Assembly: GCF_001559075.2 (NCBI RefSeq)
Contig: NZ_CP014015.2
Coordinates: forward strand, 3,658,001-3,722,000
DNA: 64,000 bases
Source of the DNA: Citrobacter amalonaticus
GTDB taxonomy: Bacteria; Pseudomonadota; Gammaproteobacteria; Enterobacterales; Enterobacteriaceae
Reading direction: 5' to 3'
Part shown: positions 24,055-34,774 of the stretch, piece after piece
Layout: every line of letters starts with the position of its first letter
How positions within the stretch are numbered: position 1 is the stretch's first letter
Notes under the pieces: generated by a model
The model's input: the letters and a program-made list of their open reading frames with translations, nothing else
Database searches by the model: none
Told to the model about the DNA's origin: nothing
Position numbers and translations under genes: made by a program

Positions 24055-26499
24055 ATGAAAACTAAGATCCCTGATGCCGTGATGGCAGCGGAGGTGAGTC
24101 GTCGCGGTTTAGTCAAAACGACGGCGATAGGCGGACTGGCGATGGCCAGCAGCGCGTTTACCCTGCCATTTACCCGTATCGCTAATGCTGCCGAAGCCCT
24201 GAGCCCGGCACAAGCCAGTGAAAAAGTCGTCTGGAGCGCCTGTACCGTAAACTGCGGGAGTCGTTGCCCGTTACGCATGCATGTTGTGGATGGCGAAATC
24301 AAATATGTTGAAACCGACAACACCGGTGACGACAACTACGACGGCTTACATCAGGTGCGCGCCTGTCTGCGCGGGCGCTCCATGCGCCGTCGTGTCTATA
24401 ATCCGGATCGTCTGAAATACCCGATGAAACGCGTGGGCAAACGCGGAGAAGGTAAATTCGAGCGTATCAGTTGGGATGAGGCTTACGACATCATCGCCAG
24501 CAACATGCAGCGCCTGATTAAAGACTACGGTAACGAGTCTATCTACCTCAATTACGGCACCGGTACGCTGGGCGGTACGATGACCCGTTCGTGGCCGCCA
24601 GGAAATACCCTGGTGGCGCGTCTGATGAACTGCTGCGGCGGTTATTTGAACCACTATGGTGATTACTCTTCCGCACAAATTGCGGCGGGTCTGAACTACA
24701 CCTACGGTGGTTGGGCGGATGGTAACAGCCCGTCTGACATCGAAAACAGCAAACTGGTAGTCCTGTTCGGTAACAACCCTGGCGAAACCCGCATGAGCGG
24801 TGGTGGGGTGACCTATTATCTGGAACAGGCGCGACAGAAATCGAATGCCCGGATGATCATTATCGATCCGCGCTATACCGATACCGGGGCCGGTCGTGAA
24901 GATGAATGGATCCCAATTCGTCCGGGTACCGATGCGGCGCTGGTGAATGCGCTGGCTTATGTGCTGATTACTGAGAATATGGTCGATCAGCCGTTCCTCG
25001 ATAAGTACTGTGTGGGCTACGACGAGAAAACGTTGCCAGCCAGCGCGCCGAAGAATGGTCACTATAAGGCCTATATCCTCGGCCAGGGGAATGACGGTAC
25101 GCCAAAAACGCCTGAATGGGCGGCGCAAATTACCGGCATTCCGGCAGACCGTATTATCAAACTGGCGCGTGAAATCGGCAGCGCAAAACCGGCCTACATC
25201 AGCCAGGGCTGGGGTCCGCAGCGCCACGCGAACGGCGAAATCGCCACCCGTGCCATTTCAATGCTGGCCATTCTGACCGGTAATGTCGGGATCAACGGCG
25301 GCAACAGCGGCGCACGTGAAGGCTCTTACGATCTGCCGTTTGTACGGATGCCAACGCTGGAAAACCCGATAGAAACCAGTATCTCCATGTTTATGTGGAC
25401 TGACGCGATTGAACGCGGTCCAGAAATGACCGCGCTGCGTGATGGCGTGCGCGGCAAAGATAAACTCGACGTGCCGATTAAGATGATCTGGAACTACGCC
25501 GGTAACTGTCTGATCAACCAGCACTCAGAGATCAACCGCACGCATGACATCCTGCAGGATGACAAGAAGTGCGAAATGATTGTCGTCATCGACTGTCACA
25601 TGACGTCGTCGGCGAAGTATGCCGATATCCTGCTGCCGGACTGCACGGCTTCTGAACAGATGGACTTCGCGCTGGATGCTTCCTGCGGGAATATGTCTTA
25701 TGTGATTTTTGCCGATCAGGCCATCAAGCCGCGTTTCGAATGCAAAACTATCTATGAGATGACCAGCGAACTGGCGAAGCGTCTGGGCGTCGAGCAGCAG
25801 TTTACTGAAGGACGCACTCAGGAAGAGTGGATGCGTCATCTGTACGAGCAGTCGCGTAAAGCCATTCCGGCGCTGCCGACTTTTGAGGAATTCCGTAAGC
25901 AGGGTCTGTTTAAGCAGCGCGATCCGGAAGGGCACCATGTGGCCTATAAGGCGTTCCGTGACGATCCGCAGGCCAATCCATTGACCACGCCGTCGGGTAA
26001 AATCGAGATCTACTCGCAGGAACTGGCGGAGATTGCCGCGACCTGGGAACTGCCGGAAGGCGATGTCATCGATCCATTGCCGATCTACACGCCGGGCTTT
26101 GAGAACTACAACGATCCGTTGACCAAAGATTACCCGCTGCAGCTAACGGGCTTCCACTATAAATCTCGCGTTCACTCCACCTATGGCAACGTGGATGTCC
26201 TGAAAGCGTCGTGCCGCCAGGAGATGTGGATCAACCCGCTCGACGCGCAAAAACGCGGTATTCGTAATGGCGACAAGGTCCGCATCTTCAATGGTCGCGG
26301 AGAGCTACATATTGAGGCGAAAGTGACGCCGCGGATGATGCCGGGCGTGGTTGCGTTAGGGGAAGGGGCCTGGTATGACCCGGATACAAAACGCATTGAC
26401 CAGGGCGGCTGTATCAACGTATTGACCACCCAGCGTCCGTCTCCCCTGGCAAAGGGGAACCCGTCACATACGAACCTTGTTCAGGTTGAGAAGGTGTAA
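24055..26499 (+). CDS. dmsA: DmsA, catalytic subunit of DMSO reductase
   Basis: 814 residues, the E. coli length. A Tat signal is visible (SRRGLVKT, residues 15-22), with a cut after the alanine-rich segment near residue 45. The iron-sulfur motif follows as CTVNCGSRCPL with a later Cys in ACLRGRS, then the molybdopterin oxidoreductase body and the C-terminal MGD-binding domain. It holds the bis-MGD molybdenum cofactor and reduces DMSO or TMAO during anaerobic respiration, on the periplasmic side. First gene of dmsABC. Confidence 0.98.
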   Translation: MKTKIPDAVMAAEVSRRGLVKTTAIGGLAMASSAFTLPFTRIANAAEALSPAQASEKVVWSACTVNCGSRCPLRMHVVDGEIKYVETDNTGDDNYDGLHQVRACLRGRSMRRRVYNPDRLKYPMKRVGKRGEGKFERISWDEAYDIIASNMQRLIKDYGNESIYLNYGTGTLGGTMTRSWPPGNTLVARLMNCCGGYLNHYGDYSSAQIAAGLNYTYGGWADGNSPSDIENSKLVVLFGNNPGETRMSGGGVTYYLEQARQKSNARMIIIDPRYTDTGAGREDEWIPIRPGTDAALVNALAYVLITENMVDQPFLDKYCVGYDEKTLPASAPKNGHYKAYILGQGNDGTPKTPEWAAQITGIPADRIIKLAREIGSAKPAYISQGWGPQRHANGEIATRAISMLAILTGNVGINGGNSGAREGSYDLPFVRMPTLENPIETSISMFMWTDAIERGPEMTALRDGVRGKDKLDVPIKMIWNYAGNCLINQHSEINRTHDILQDDKKCEMIVVIDCHMTSSAKYADILLPDCTASEQMDFALDASCGNMSYVIFADQAIKPRFECKTIYEMTSELAKRLGVEQQFTEGRTQEEWMRHLYEQSRKAIPALPTFEEFRKQGLFKQRDPEGHHVAYKAFRDDPQANPLTTPSGKIEIYSQELAEIAATWELPEGDVIDPLPIYTPGFENYNDPLTKDYPLQLTGFHYKSRVHSTYGNVDVLKASCRQEMWINPLDAQKRGIRNGDKVRIFNGRGELHIEAKVTPRMMPGVVALGEGAWYDPDTKRIDQGGCINVLTTQRPSPLAKGNPSHTNLVQVEKV

Positions 26500-26509
26500 G
26501 GAGTAACCG

Positions 26510-27127
26510 ATGACAACCCAGTATGGATTTTTTATTGATTCCAGCCGTTGCACCGGTTGTAAAACCTGCGAACTGGCCTGTAAAGATTACAAAGATTTAA
26601 CCCCGGATGTCAGCTTCCGCCGCATTTATGAATATGCGGGCGGAGACTGGCAGGAAGACAACGGCGTCTGGCATCAGAACGTGTTTGCCTACTATCTGTC
26701 CATTGCCTGTAACCACTGCGAGGACCCGGCCTGTACTAAAGTCTGTCCGAGCGGGGCGATGCACAAACGGGAAGACGGCTTTGTGGTGGTCGATGAAGAT
26801 GTCTGCATCGGCTGTCGTTATTGCCATATGGCCTGTCCGTACGGCGCGCCGCAGTACAACGCCGCCAAAGGTCACATGACCAAATGCGACGGCTGTCATG
26901 ACCGTGTGGCAGAAGGCAAGAAACCGATCTGTGTCGAGTCTTGTCCGCTGCGTGCGCTGGATTTCGGTCCTGTCGATGAACTGCGCAAGAAACACGGTGA
27001 TCTGGCGGCGGTTGCTCCGCTGCCGGGTGCGCACTTCACGAAGCCGAGTATTGTGATCAAACCGAATGCCAACAGTCGCCCGACCGGGGATACCACCGGC
27101 TATCTGGCGAATCCGAAGGAGGTGTAA
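26510..27127 (+). CDS. dmsB: DmsB, iron-sulfur subunit of DMSO reductase
   Basis: 205 residues with four ferredoxin-type Cys groups: CTGCKTCELAC (14-24), CNHCEDPACTKVC, CIGCRYCHMAC, and a fourth beginning CDGC and ending CVESCP. They bind four [4Fe-4S] clusters that carry electrons from DmsC to DmsA. It has no signal of its own and rides with DmsA. Starts 10 bases after the dmsA stop with GGAG ahead. Confidence 0.98.
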   Translation: MTTQYGFFIDSSRCTGCKTCELACKDYKDLTPDVSFRRIYEYAGGDWQEDNGVWHQNVFAYYLSIACNHCEDPACTKVCPSGAMHKREDGFVVVDEDVCIGCRYCHMACPYGAPQYNAAKGHMTKCDGCHDRVAEGKKPICVESCPLRALDFGPVDELRKKHGDLAAVAPLPGAHFTKPSIVIKPNANSRPTGDTTGYLANPKEV

Positions 27128-27128
27128 G

Positions 27129-27992
27129 ATGGGAAGTGGATGGCATGAATGGCCGCTGATGATCTTCACGGTCTTCGGACAATGTGTGGTCGGTGGTTTC
27201 ATTGTTCTGGCGCTGGCGCTGATGAAAGGCGACCTGCGGACCGAAACGCAACAGCGCGTGATTACCGGCATGTTCGCGCTGTGGGTGCTGATGGGGATTG
27301 GCTTTATCGCGTCTATGCTGCATCTCGGCTCGCCAATGCGGGCGTTTAACTCGCTTAACCGTGTCGGTTCGTCAGCGCTGAGTAATGAAATTGCCAGCGG
27401 CTCGATTTTCTTTGCGGTTGGCGGGATAGGCTGGCTACTGGCGGTGTTGAAAAAGCTCTCTCCGGCTCTGCGTAACCTGTGGCTGCTGCTCACGATGGTG
27501 CTGGGTGTGCTGTTCGTCTGGATGATGGTGCGCGTCTATAACAGCATTGATACCGTACCGACCTGGTACAGCGTCTGGACGCCGCTGGGCTTCTTCCTGA
27601 CTCTGCTGATGGGCGGTCCGCTGTTGGGCTATCTGCTGCTGCGCGTGGCGGGAGTCGACGGCTGGGCGATGCGTCTGCTGCCTGCGGTTTCACTGCTGGC
27701 GCTGGTGGTCAGTGCCATCATGTCGGTGATGCAGGGCGCAGAACTGGCGACTATTCACAGCTCTATTCAGCAGGCTTCTGCGCTGGTGCCGGACTACGGG
27801 TCGTTGATGGCCTGGCGTATTGGCGTACTGGCAGTGGCACTGTGCTGCTGGATTGTGCCACAGCTGAAAGGTTATCAGCCTGCGGTTCCGCTGCTGTCAG
27901 TGGCCTTTATTCTGCTGCTGGTGGGAGAACTGATTGGTCGCGGCGTTTTCTACGGTCTGCATATGACCGTCGGTATGGCGGTTGCCAGCTAA
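27129..27992 (+). CDS. dmsC: DmsC, membrane anchor of DMSO reductase
   Basis: 287 residues and about eight hydrophobic helices. It anchors DmsAB and takes electrons from menaquinol. The frame is open from 27066, inside dmsB, but MGSGWHEWPLMIFTV at 27129 is the known start. It follows GGAGGTG and lies one base after the dmsB stop. Last gene of the operon. Confidence 0.97.
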   Translation: MGSGWHEWPLMIFTVFGQCVVGGFIVLALALMKGDLRTETQQRVITGMFALWVLMGIGFIASMLHLGSPMRAFNSLNRVGSSALSNEIASGSIFFAVGGIGWLLAVLKKLSPALRNLWLLLTMVLGVLFVWMMVRVYNSIDTVPTWYSVWTPLGFFLTLLMGGPLLGYLLLRVAGVDGWAMRLLPAVSLLALVVSAIMSVMQGAELATIHSSIQQASALVPDYGSLMAWRIGVLAVALCCWIVPQLKGYQPAVPLLSVAFILLLVGELIGRGVFYGLHMTVGMAVAS

Positions 27993-27998
27993 GTGAAT

Positions 27999-28020
27999 AA
28001 CCGGGGCTTTCGCCCCGGTT
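27999..28020. terminator. Terminator between dmsC and ycaC
   Basis: A nine-base-pair stem AACCGGGGC/GCCCCGGTT with a TTTC loop. It lies 6 bases after the dmsC stop and 3 bases from the ycaC stop, so it serves both convergent genes. Confidence 0.88.
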
Positions 28021-28023
28021 TTA

Positions 28024-28650
28024 CTATTTCTGTTTAGTCAACGTATCGTAACTGGTCATCAGATTACGGTAATCCGGAATGTGGTTGGAGAACAGCGTCG
28101 CCAATCCCTCAACATCATTACGCCAGTCACGGTGCAGTTCACAGGCCACACCAAACCATGTCATGAGCTGAGCACCGGCCTGCGACATGCGATCCCACGC
28201 CGAATGGCGGGTAATTTCATTAAACGTACCCGACGCGTCGGTGACGACAAAGACATCAAAACCTTCTTCAATGGCGGACAGCGCCGGGAATGCCACGCAA
28301 ACTTCAGTCACTACGCCCGCAATGATCAACTGCTTTTTCCCCGTGGCTTTGACGGCCTTCACGAAGTCTTCGTTGTCCCAGGCGTTGATATTCCCTGGTC
28401 GTGCAATGTATGGGGCATCCGGGAACTGGGCTTTTAATTCGGGAACCAGCGGGCCGTTTGGACCGGTTTCGAAGCTGGTGGTGAGAATGGTTGGCAGTTT
28501 GAAGTATTTGGCTAAATCTCCCAGCGCCAGCACGTTATTCTTGAATTTATCAGGGTCAATATCCCTGACCAGTGAGAGTAGTCCGGCCTGGTGATCTACC
28601 AGAAGAACCGCAGCATCGTTTTTATCGAGACGAACATAAGGCTTGGTCAT
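28024..28650 (-). CDS. ycaC: YcaC, isochorismatase-like cysteine hydrolase
   Basis: 208 residues, nearly the E. coli protein. The isochorismatase-like fold has its nucleophile Cys118 in GVVTEVCVAF, with Asp19 (LLVDHQAG) and Lys101 region (AVKATGKKQ) completing the usual triad area. The E. coli protein is an octamer of unknown substrate. The open frame adds 20 codons upstream; I chose 28650, which has AAGGGGAAG ahead. It converges on dmsC and is divergent from ycaD. Confidence 0.96.
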   Translation of the reverse strand: MTKPYVRLDKNDAAVLLVDHQAGLLSLVRDIDPDKFKNNVLALGDLAKYFKLPTILTTSFETGPNGPLVPELKAQFPDAPYIARPGNINAWDNEDFVKAVKATGKKQLIIAGVVTEVCVAFPALSAIEEGFDVFVVTDASGTFNEITRHSAWDRMSQAGAQLMTWFGVACELHRDWRNDVEGLATLFSNHIPDYRNLMTSYDTLTKQK

Positions 28651-28963
28651 TCGCTTCCCCTTGCTTGAGTCAACTCTGCGCCCGAATTCATTCAGGTGCG
28701 TATGGTTCATTCAAAGCATAGAACGGAAAAAAAATGCTGCCGGGACTATGAGTTTTTTCGACTAAGCGAAACGGAACTCTTTTGCGTTAAATCAATGAAA
28801 ACAGCTACCTGTAGCCGGTTCGGCAGCAATAATTCATAATCTTAATCAATAAATTCAATCGAAGACGGAAAAGGGCTGCCACGCCACGGTTTCCGCCGAT
28901 TGACAATGTTTTTGTTGGTGGCATGATGCGCGTGAAATTTGAACTTCCTCACGGTTTATACTC
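28651..28963. other. ycaC-ycaD divergent intergenic region
   Basis: 313 bases, no gene seen. The half next to ycaC has AT-rich DNA expected for its promoter. A ycaD promoter is likely: TTGACA at 28900-28905, 16 bases, CATGAT at 28922-28927. Confidence 0.45.
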
Positions 28964-30112
28964 ATGTCTACCTATACCCGACCTGTCTTGCTTTTGCTGG
29001 CTGGTCTACTTCTGCTGACCCTGGCGATTGCGGTGCTGAACACGCTCGTCCCGCTTTGGCTCGCCCAGGAAAACCTGCCGACGTGGCAGGTGGGTATGAT
29101 CAGTTCGTCCTATTTCACCGGTAACCTGGTCGGGACGCTGTTGACAGGGGTTTTAATCAAACGCCTCGGGTTTAACCGTAGCTACTACCTTGCCTCGCTG
29201 ATTTTTGCGGCCGGCTGTGTGGGCCTTGGGGTGATGGTCGGCTTCTGGAGCTGGCTGGCATGGCGCTTTGTCGCGGGCGTTGGCTGCGCCATGATCTGGG
29301 TGGTTGTTGAGAGTGCGCTGATGTGCAGCGGGACATCACGTAACCGCGGTCGCCTGCTGGCGGCCTACATGATGGTTTACTATGTGGGGACGTTCCTCGG
29401 ACAACTGCTGGTCAGCAAAGTCTCTACGGAGCTGATGAACGTGCTGCCGTGGGCGACGGGGCTGATTCTGGCAGGGATTTTACCACTGCTCTTTACCCGC
29501 ATCCTGAATCAACAGTCTGATGCACACAACGACACGCCAATTACCGCAATGCTGAAACTGCGTCAGGCGCGGCTGGGCGTTAACGGCTGCATCATTTCCG
29601 GGATTGTCCTTGGTTCGCTGTACGGCCTGATGCCGCTCTATCTCAATCATCAGGGCATGAGTAACGCCAGTATTGGTTTCTGGATGGCGGTACTGGTTAG
29701 CGCGGGCATCCTCGGCCAGTGGCCAATCGGGCGGCTGGCGGATAAGTTTGGTCGACTGCTGGTGCTGCGCGTGCAGGTGTTTGTGGTCATCCTCGGCAGC
29801 ATCGCGATGCTAAGCCAGGCCGCGATGGCGCCTGCGCTCTTTATTCTGGGGGCGGCCGGTTTTACGCTCTATCCGGTAGCGATGGCCTGGGCCTGTGAAA
29901 AAGTGGAACATCATCAACTGGTGGCGATGAACCAGGCGCTGCTGCTGAGCTATACCGTTGGCAGCCTGTTAGGGCCTTCCTTCACGGCCATGTTGATGCA
30001 GAATTATTCCGATAATCTTCTGTTTATTATGATTGCCAGCGTGTCGTTTATTTATTTACTGATGCTGCTGCGCAATGCCGGACATACTCCGAACCCGGTT
30101 GCTCACGTTTAA
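28964..30112 (+). CDS. ycaD: YcaD, major-facilitator transporter
   Basis: 382 residues, the E. coli length, about twelve membrane helices. MFS features are the RFVAGVGCAMIWVVVES helix and the loop GRLADKFGRLLVLR between helices 8 and 9. Substrate unknown. The predicted promoter is close, so the leader is short. In E. coli K-12 it is followed by ycaM, ycaN and ycaK; none is present here, and pflA follows directly after two hairpins. Confidence 0.95.
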   Translation: MSTYTRPVLLLLAGLLLLTLAIAVLNTLVPLWLAQENLPTWQVGMISSSYFTGNLVGTLLTGVLIKRLGFNRSYYLASLIFAAGCVGLGVMVGFWSWLAWRFVAGVGCAMIWVVVESALMCSGTSRNRGRLLAAYMMVYYVGTFLGQLLVSKVSTELMNVLPWATGLILAGILPLLFTRILNQQSDAHNDTPITAMLKLRQARLGVNGCIISGIVLGSLYGLMPLYLNHQGMSNASIGFWMAVLVSAGILGQWPIGRLADKFGRLLVLRVQVFVVILGSIAMLSQAAMAPALFILGAAGFTLYPVAMAWACEKVEHHQLVAMNQALLLSYTVGSLLGPSFTAMLMQNYSDNLLFIMIASVSFIYLLMLLRNAGHTPNPVAHV

Positions 30113-30120
30113 TTCAGCAC

Positions 30121-30155
30121 AAACGGGATGCAATGTGTGTTATTGCATCCCGTTT
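30121..30155 (+). terminator. ycaD terminator
   Basis: A 14-bp perfect stem (30121-30134 with 30142-30155) with a 7-base loop ending in T, 9 bases after the ycaD stop. Confidence 0.88.
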
Positions 30156-30187
30156 TGGTTAATTCTCTGTATTCCCGAACCGAAAGT

Positions 30188-30216
30188 AAAAAGGCTACCC
30201 GACGGGTAGCCTTTTT
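30188..30216 (-). terminator. pflA terminator
   Basis: A 13-bp perfect stem AAAAAGGCTACCC/GGGTAGCCTTTTT with a 3-base loop, 12 bases past the pflA stop. It can also act in the other direction. Confidence 0.9.
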
Positions 30217-30227
30217 AGAAGACTCAA

Positions 30228-30968
30228 TCAGTACATCACTTTATGACCGTACTGCTCTAGAATACCTTTGACGCGTTCCATCGTTTCTTTCTTCGGTGGA
30301 TGTACGCCATCGAGTTTGTATTCTTCGCCCATCGCCACCCATTTATGTTTGCCCAGTTCGTGATAGGGCAGGAGCTCGATTTTTTCAACGTTGCCCATAT
30401 CGCGGGTAAATTCCCCGAGTCGGTGCGCGGAATCGTCATCGTCGGACCAGCCAGGCACCACGACGTAACGGATCCACACGTTGATATCTTTGTTTGCCAG
30501 ATAGCGGGCGAATTCCAGCGTACGATGGTTGGAAACGCCGACCAGGTTCTGGTGGATCTCATCATTCATCTGCTTCAGGTCGAGCATCACCAGATCGGTG
30601 ACTTCCAGCAGTTCATCAATCACCGGGTCGTAGCGGCGAACAAAACCATTGGTATCCAGACAGGTATGGATACCTTCTTGCTTACAGGCACGAAACCAGT
30701 CACGGACAAATTCCGCTTGCAGGATGGCTTCACCGCCTGACGCCGTTACGCCGCCACCGGATGCATTCATAAAGTGGCGATAGGTCACGACCTCTTTCAT
30801 CAGTTCTTCAACGGTGACTTCTTTACCGCCATGCGTGTCCCACGTATCGCGGTTGTGGCAATACAGACAGCGCATCAGGCAGCCCTGGAAGAAAGTAATA
30901 AAGCGGATGCCTGGGCCGTCAACGGTACCACAGGATTCAAAGGAGTGAATGCGACCAATAACTGACAT
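30228..30968 (-). CDS. pflA: PflA, pyruvate formate-lyase activating enzyme
   Basis: 246 residues. A radical-SAM enzyme with the cluster motif Cys30-x3-Cys34-x2-Cys37 (CLMRCLYC). The GGE-like stretch is SGGEAILQ. It makes the glycyl radical on PflB under anaerobic conditions, using SAM and flavodoxin. The frame is open 36 codons further, but MSVIGRIHSFESCG is the known start. It lies 204 bases after pflB on the same strand. Confidence 0.98.
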   Translation of the reverse strand: MSVIGRIHSFESCGTVDGPGIRFITFFQGCLMRCLYCHNRDTWDTHGGKEVTVEELMKEVVTYRHFMNASGGGVTASGGEAILQAEFVRDWFRACKQEGIHTCLDTNGFVRRYDPVIDELLEVTDLVMLDLKQMNDEIHQNLVGVSNHRTLEFARYLANKDINVWIRYVVVPGWSDDDDSAHRLGEFTRDMGNVEKIELLPYHELGKHKWVAMGEEYKLDGVHPPKKETMERVKGILEQYGHKVMY

Positions 30969-31172
30969 TGCGGTGTTTCTCCAGATGTGGCCCATCCGGG
31001 GCCGTGTTGGTGCACAGCTCATTGGCTGTGTCGAGTCTGTTTTGGCGGTTATCCATTGAGTATAGATAGCTGACAAAACAGGCTGCAGTCGGGAAACGAC
31101 CTGTTAAAAAGGCCCCACTTACGTGGAGCCTTTATTGTACGCCTTTTAACGCGTGATTTCAGTCAAAACACA

Positions 31173-33455
<2,283 letters not shown>

Positions 33456-33511
33456 GTAACACCTACCTTCTTAAGTGGATTTTTTATTTACTGCGTGTAT
33501 CGCGACATCAA

Positions 33512-34369
33512 TTAATGATGATCGTTGTCACGCAGATAAATGACCCAGTATGTCAACCCAACCAACAAACCCCCGCCGATAATGTTACCGATCGTAACCG
33601 GAATCAGGTTATCAGTGATGAAGTTCATCGCGGTCAGGTGAGAAAAACTTTCCGGCGTCGAGCCAACTGCGCTCCAGAACTCCGGTGTTGCGAGATCACG
33701 GATTACAATACCCATCGGGATCATAAACATGTTTGCGATACTGTGCTCAAAACCGCTGGCCACAAACATCGCAACCGGTAATACCATGATAAACGCTTTA
33801 TCCATCAGGCTACGGCCTGAGTAGCTCATCCATACGGCCAGGCAGACCATCAGGTTTGCGAGGATACCGAGACTGACGGCTTCAACAAAAGTATGGTGCA
33901 TTTTGTGGTCGGCGGTTTGCAGGACGTTCAGTCCCCACTGGCCGTTGGCGACCATATACTCGCCAGAAAGCCACATCAATAGCACAAAGAGCAAGCAACC
34001 AATCAGGTTACCAAAATAGACGTTGAGCCAGTTTTTTGCCAACTGACCCCAGGTGATACGACCACTGGCTTTGGCAACGACAATCAACACGGTTGACGTA
34101 AAGAGGTCTGCACCGCAGATGACGCAAAGAATCAACCCCAGGGAGAAGCAGATACCGCCAATCAGTTTCGCCATACCAAAGGGCATCGTACCTGTACCGG
34201 TCGTTGCAGTGATATAGAAAACAAAGGCGATAGAAATGAACACACCGGCAGTAATTGCCAGGAAGAAAGTCTTAAGCGGATGTTTCGTTGCTTTATAGAC
34301 GCCTGCCTCTTCGGCCACTTTGGCCATTGCTGCAGGGAGTAAAAGATCAAAAGGGTTGTCAGCTTTCAC
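33512..34369 (-). CDS. focA: FocA, formate channel
   Basis: 285 residues from a GTG start. The frame is open 14 codons further, but VKADNPFDLLLPAAM is the known start, with AGAGAG ahead. It has six membrane helices of the formate-nitrite transporter family, with the slit-loop region TGTGTMPFGMAKLIGG and the central histidine in MVCLAVWMSYSG to EHSIANM. It is a pentameric channel that lets formate out and in. First gene of focA-pflB, with an FNR-type promoter upstream. Confidence 0.97.
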   Translation of the reverse strand: MKADNPFDLLLPAAMAKVAEEAGVYKATKHPLKTFFLAITAGVFISIAFVFYITATTGTGTMPFGMAKLIGGICFSLGLILCVICGADLFTSTVLIVVAKASGRITWGQLAKNWLNVYFGNLIGCLLFVLLMWLSGEYMVANGQWGLNVLQTADHKMHHTFVEAVSLGILANLMVCLAVWMSYSGRSLMDKAFIMVLPVAMFVASGFEHSIANMFMIPMGIVIRDLATPEFWSAVGSTPESFSHLTAMNFITDNLIPVTIGNIIGGGLLVGLTYWVIYLRDNDHH

Positions 34370-34401
34370 ACTAACTCTCTCTTTATTAAGTCGGCGACGA
34401 G

Positions 34402-34443
34402 ATACTAACAAAGCATTATAGATGAGAAATTGATGTAGATCAT
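34402..34443 (-). promoter_or_regulatory. FNR-dependent promoter of focA-pflB
   Basis: TTGAT-GTAG-ATCAT at 34430-34443 is a nine-of-ten FNR box. On the minus strand a TAGTAT -10 lies at 34407-34402, exactly right for a class II promoter with the box centred at -41.5 (start near 34395, 26 bases before the GTG). Confidence 0.8.
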
Positions 34444-34701
34444 ATCTCGCCTGGCTTATAGGCCCGTAACACGCATGGTTTTTATGCGATTTCGGAGTAA
34501 TTTATTGATTAATATGATAAAAATAAATTTTAAAATTTAGCAAATGAGTTGAAAATTTTCCTTCCCAGGGCTGTTGGTCAGTTAATTAATATGGAGTAAT
34601 TGACAGGCAAAGTAACAACTAGCGGTTAAGTTGTTTAATATCAACTACCAATATTTAACCTTGTTATTACATTTATTTTTGGATATTCAAAAATAAGTAA
34701 A

Positions 34702-34724
34702 ACGGGGCGCTTAGTGCGCCCCGT
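34702..34724 (-). terminator. ycaO terminator
   Basis: A nine-base-pair stem ACGGGGCGC/GCGCCCCGT with a 5-base loop, followed on the minus strand by TTTTACTT, 50 bases past the ycaO stop. Confidence 0.85.
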
Positions 34725-34774
34725 AATATAGCTCAGACAATTATTTAAACCTACTCAGTGTGGGTTAATTGTCT

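Larger units (their letters stand above)
34370..34774. other. focA-pflB regulatory region
   Basis: 405 bases with no gene. On the right it holds the ycaO terminator; the rest is AT-rich DNA upstream of focA. In E. coli several promoters controlled by FNR, ArcA and IHF lie here. I can read one FNR-dependent promoter (34402-34443); further ones are likely but not clear. Confidence 0.6.
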
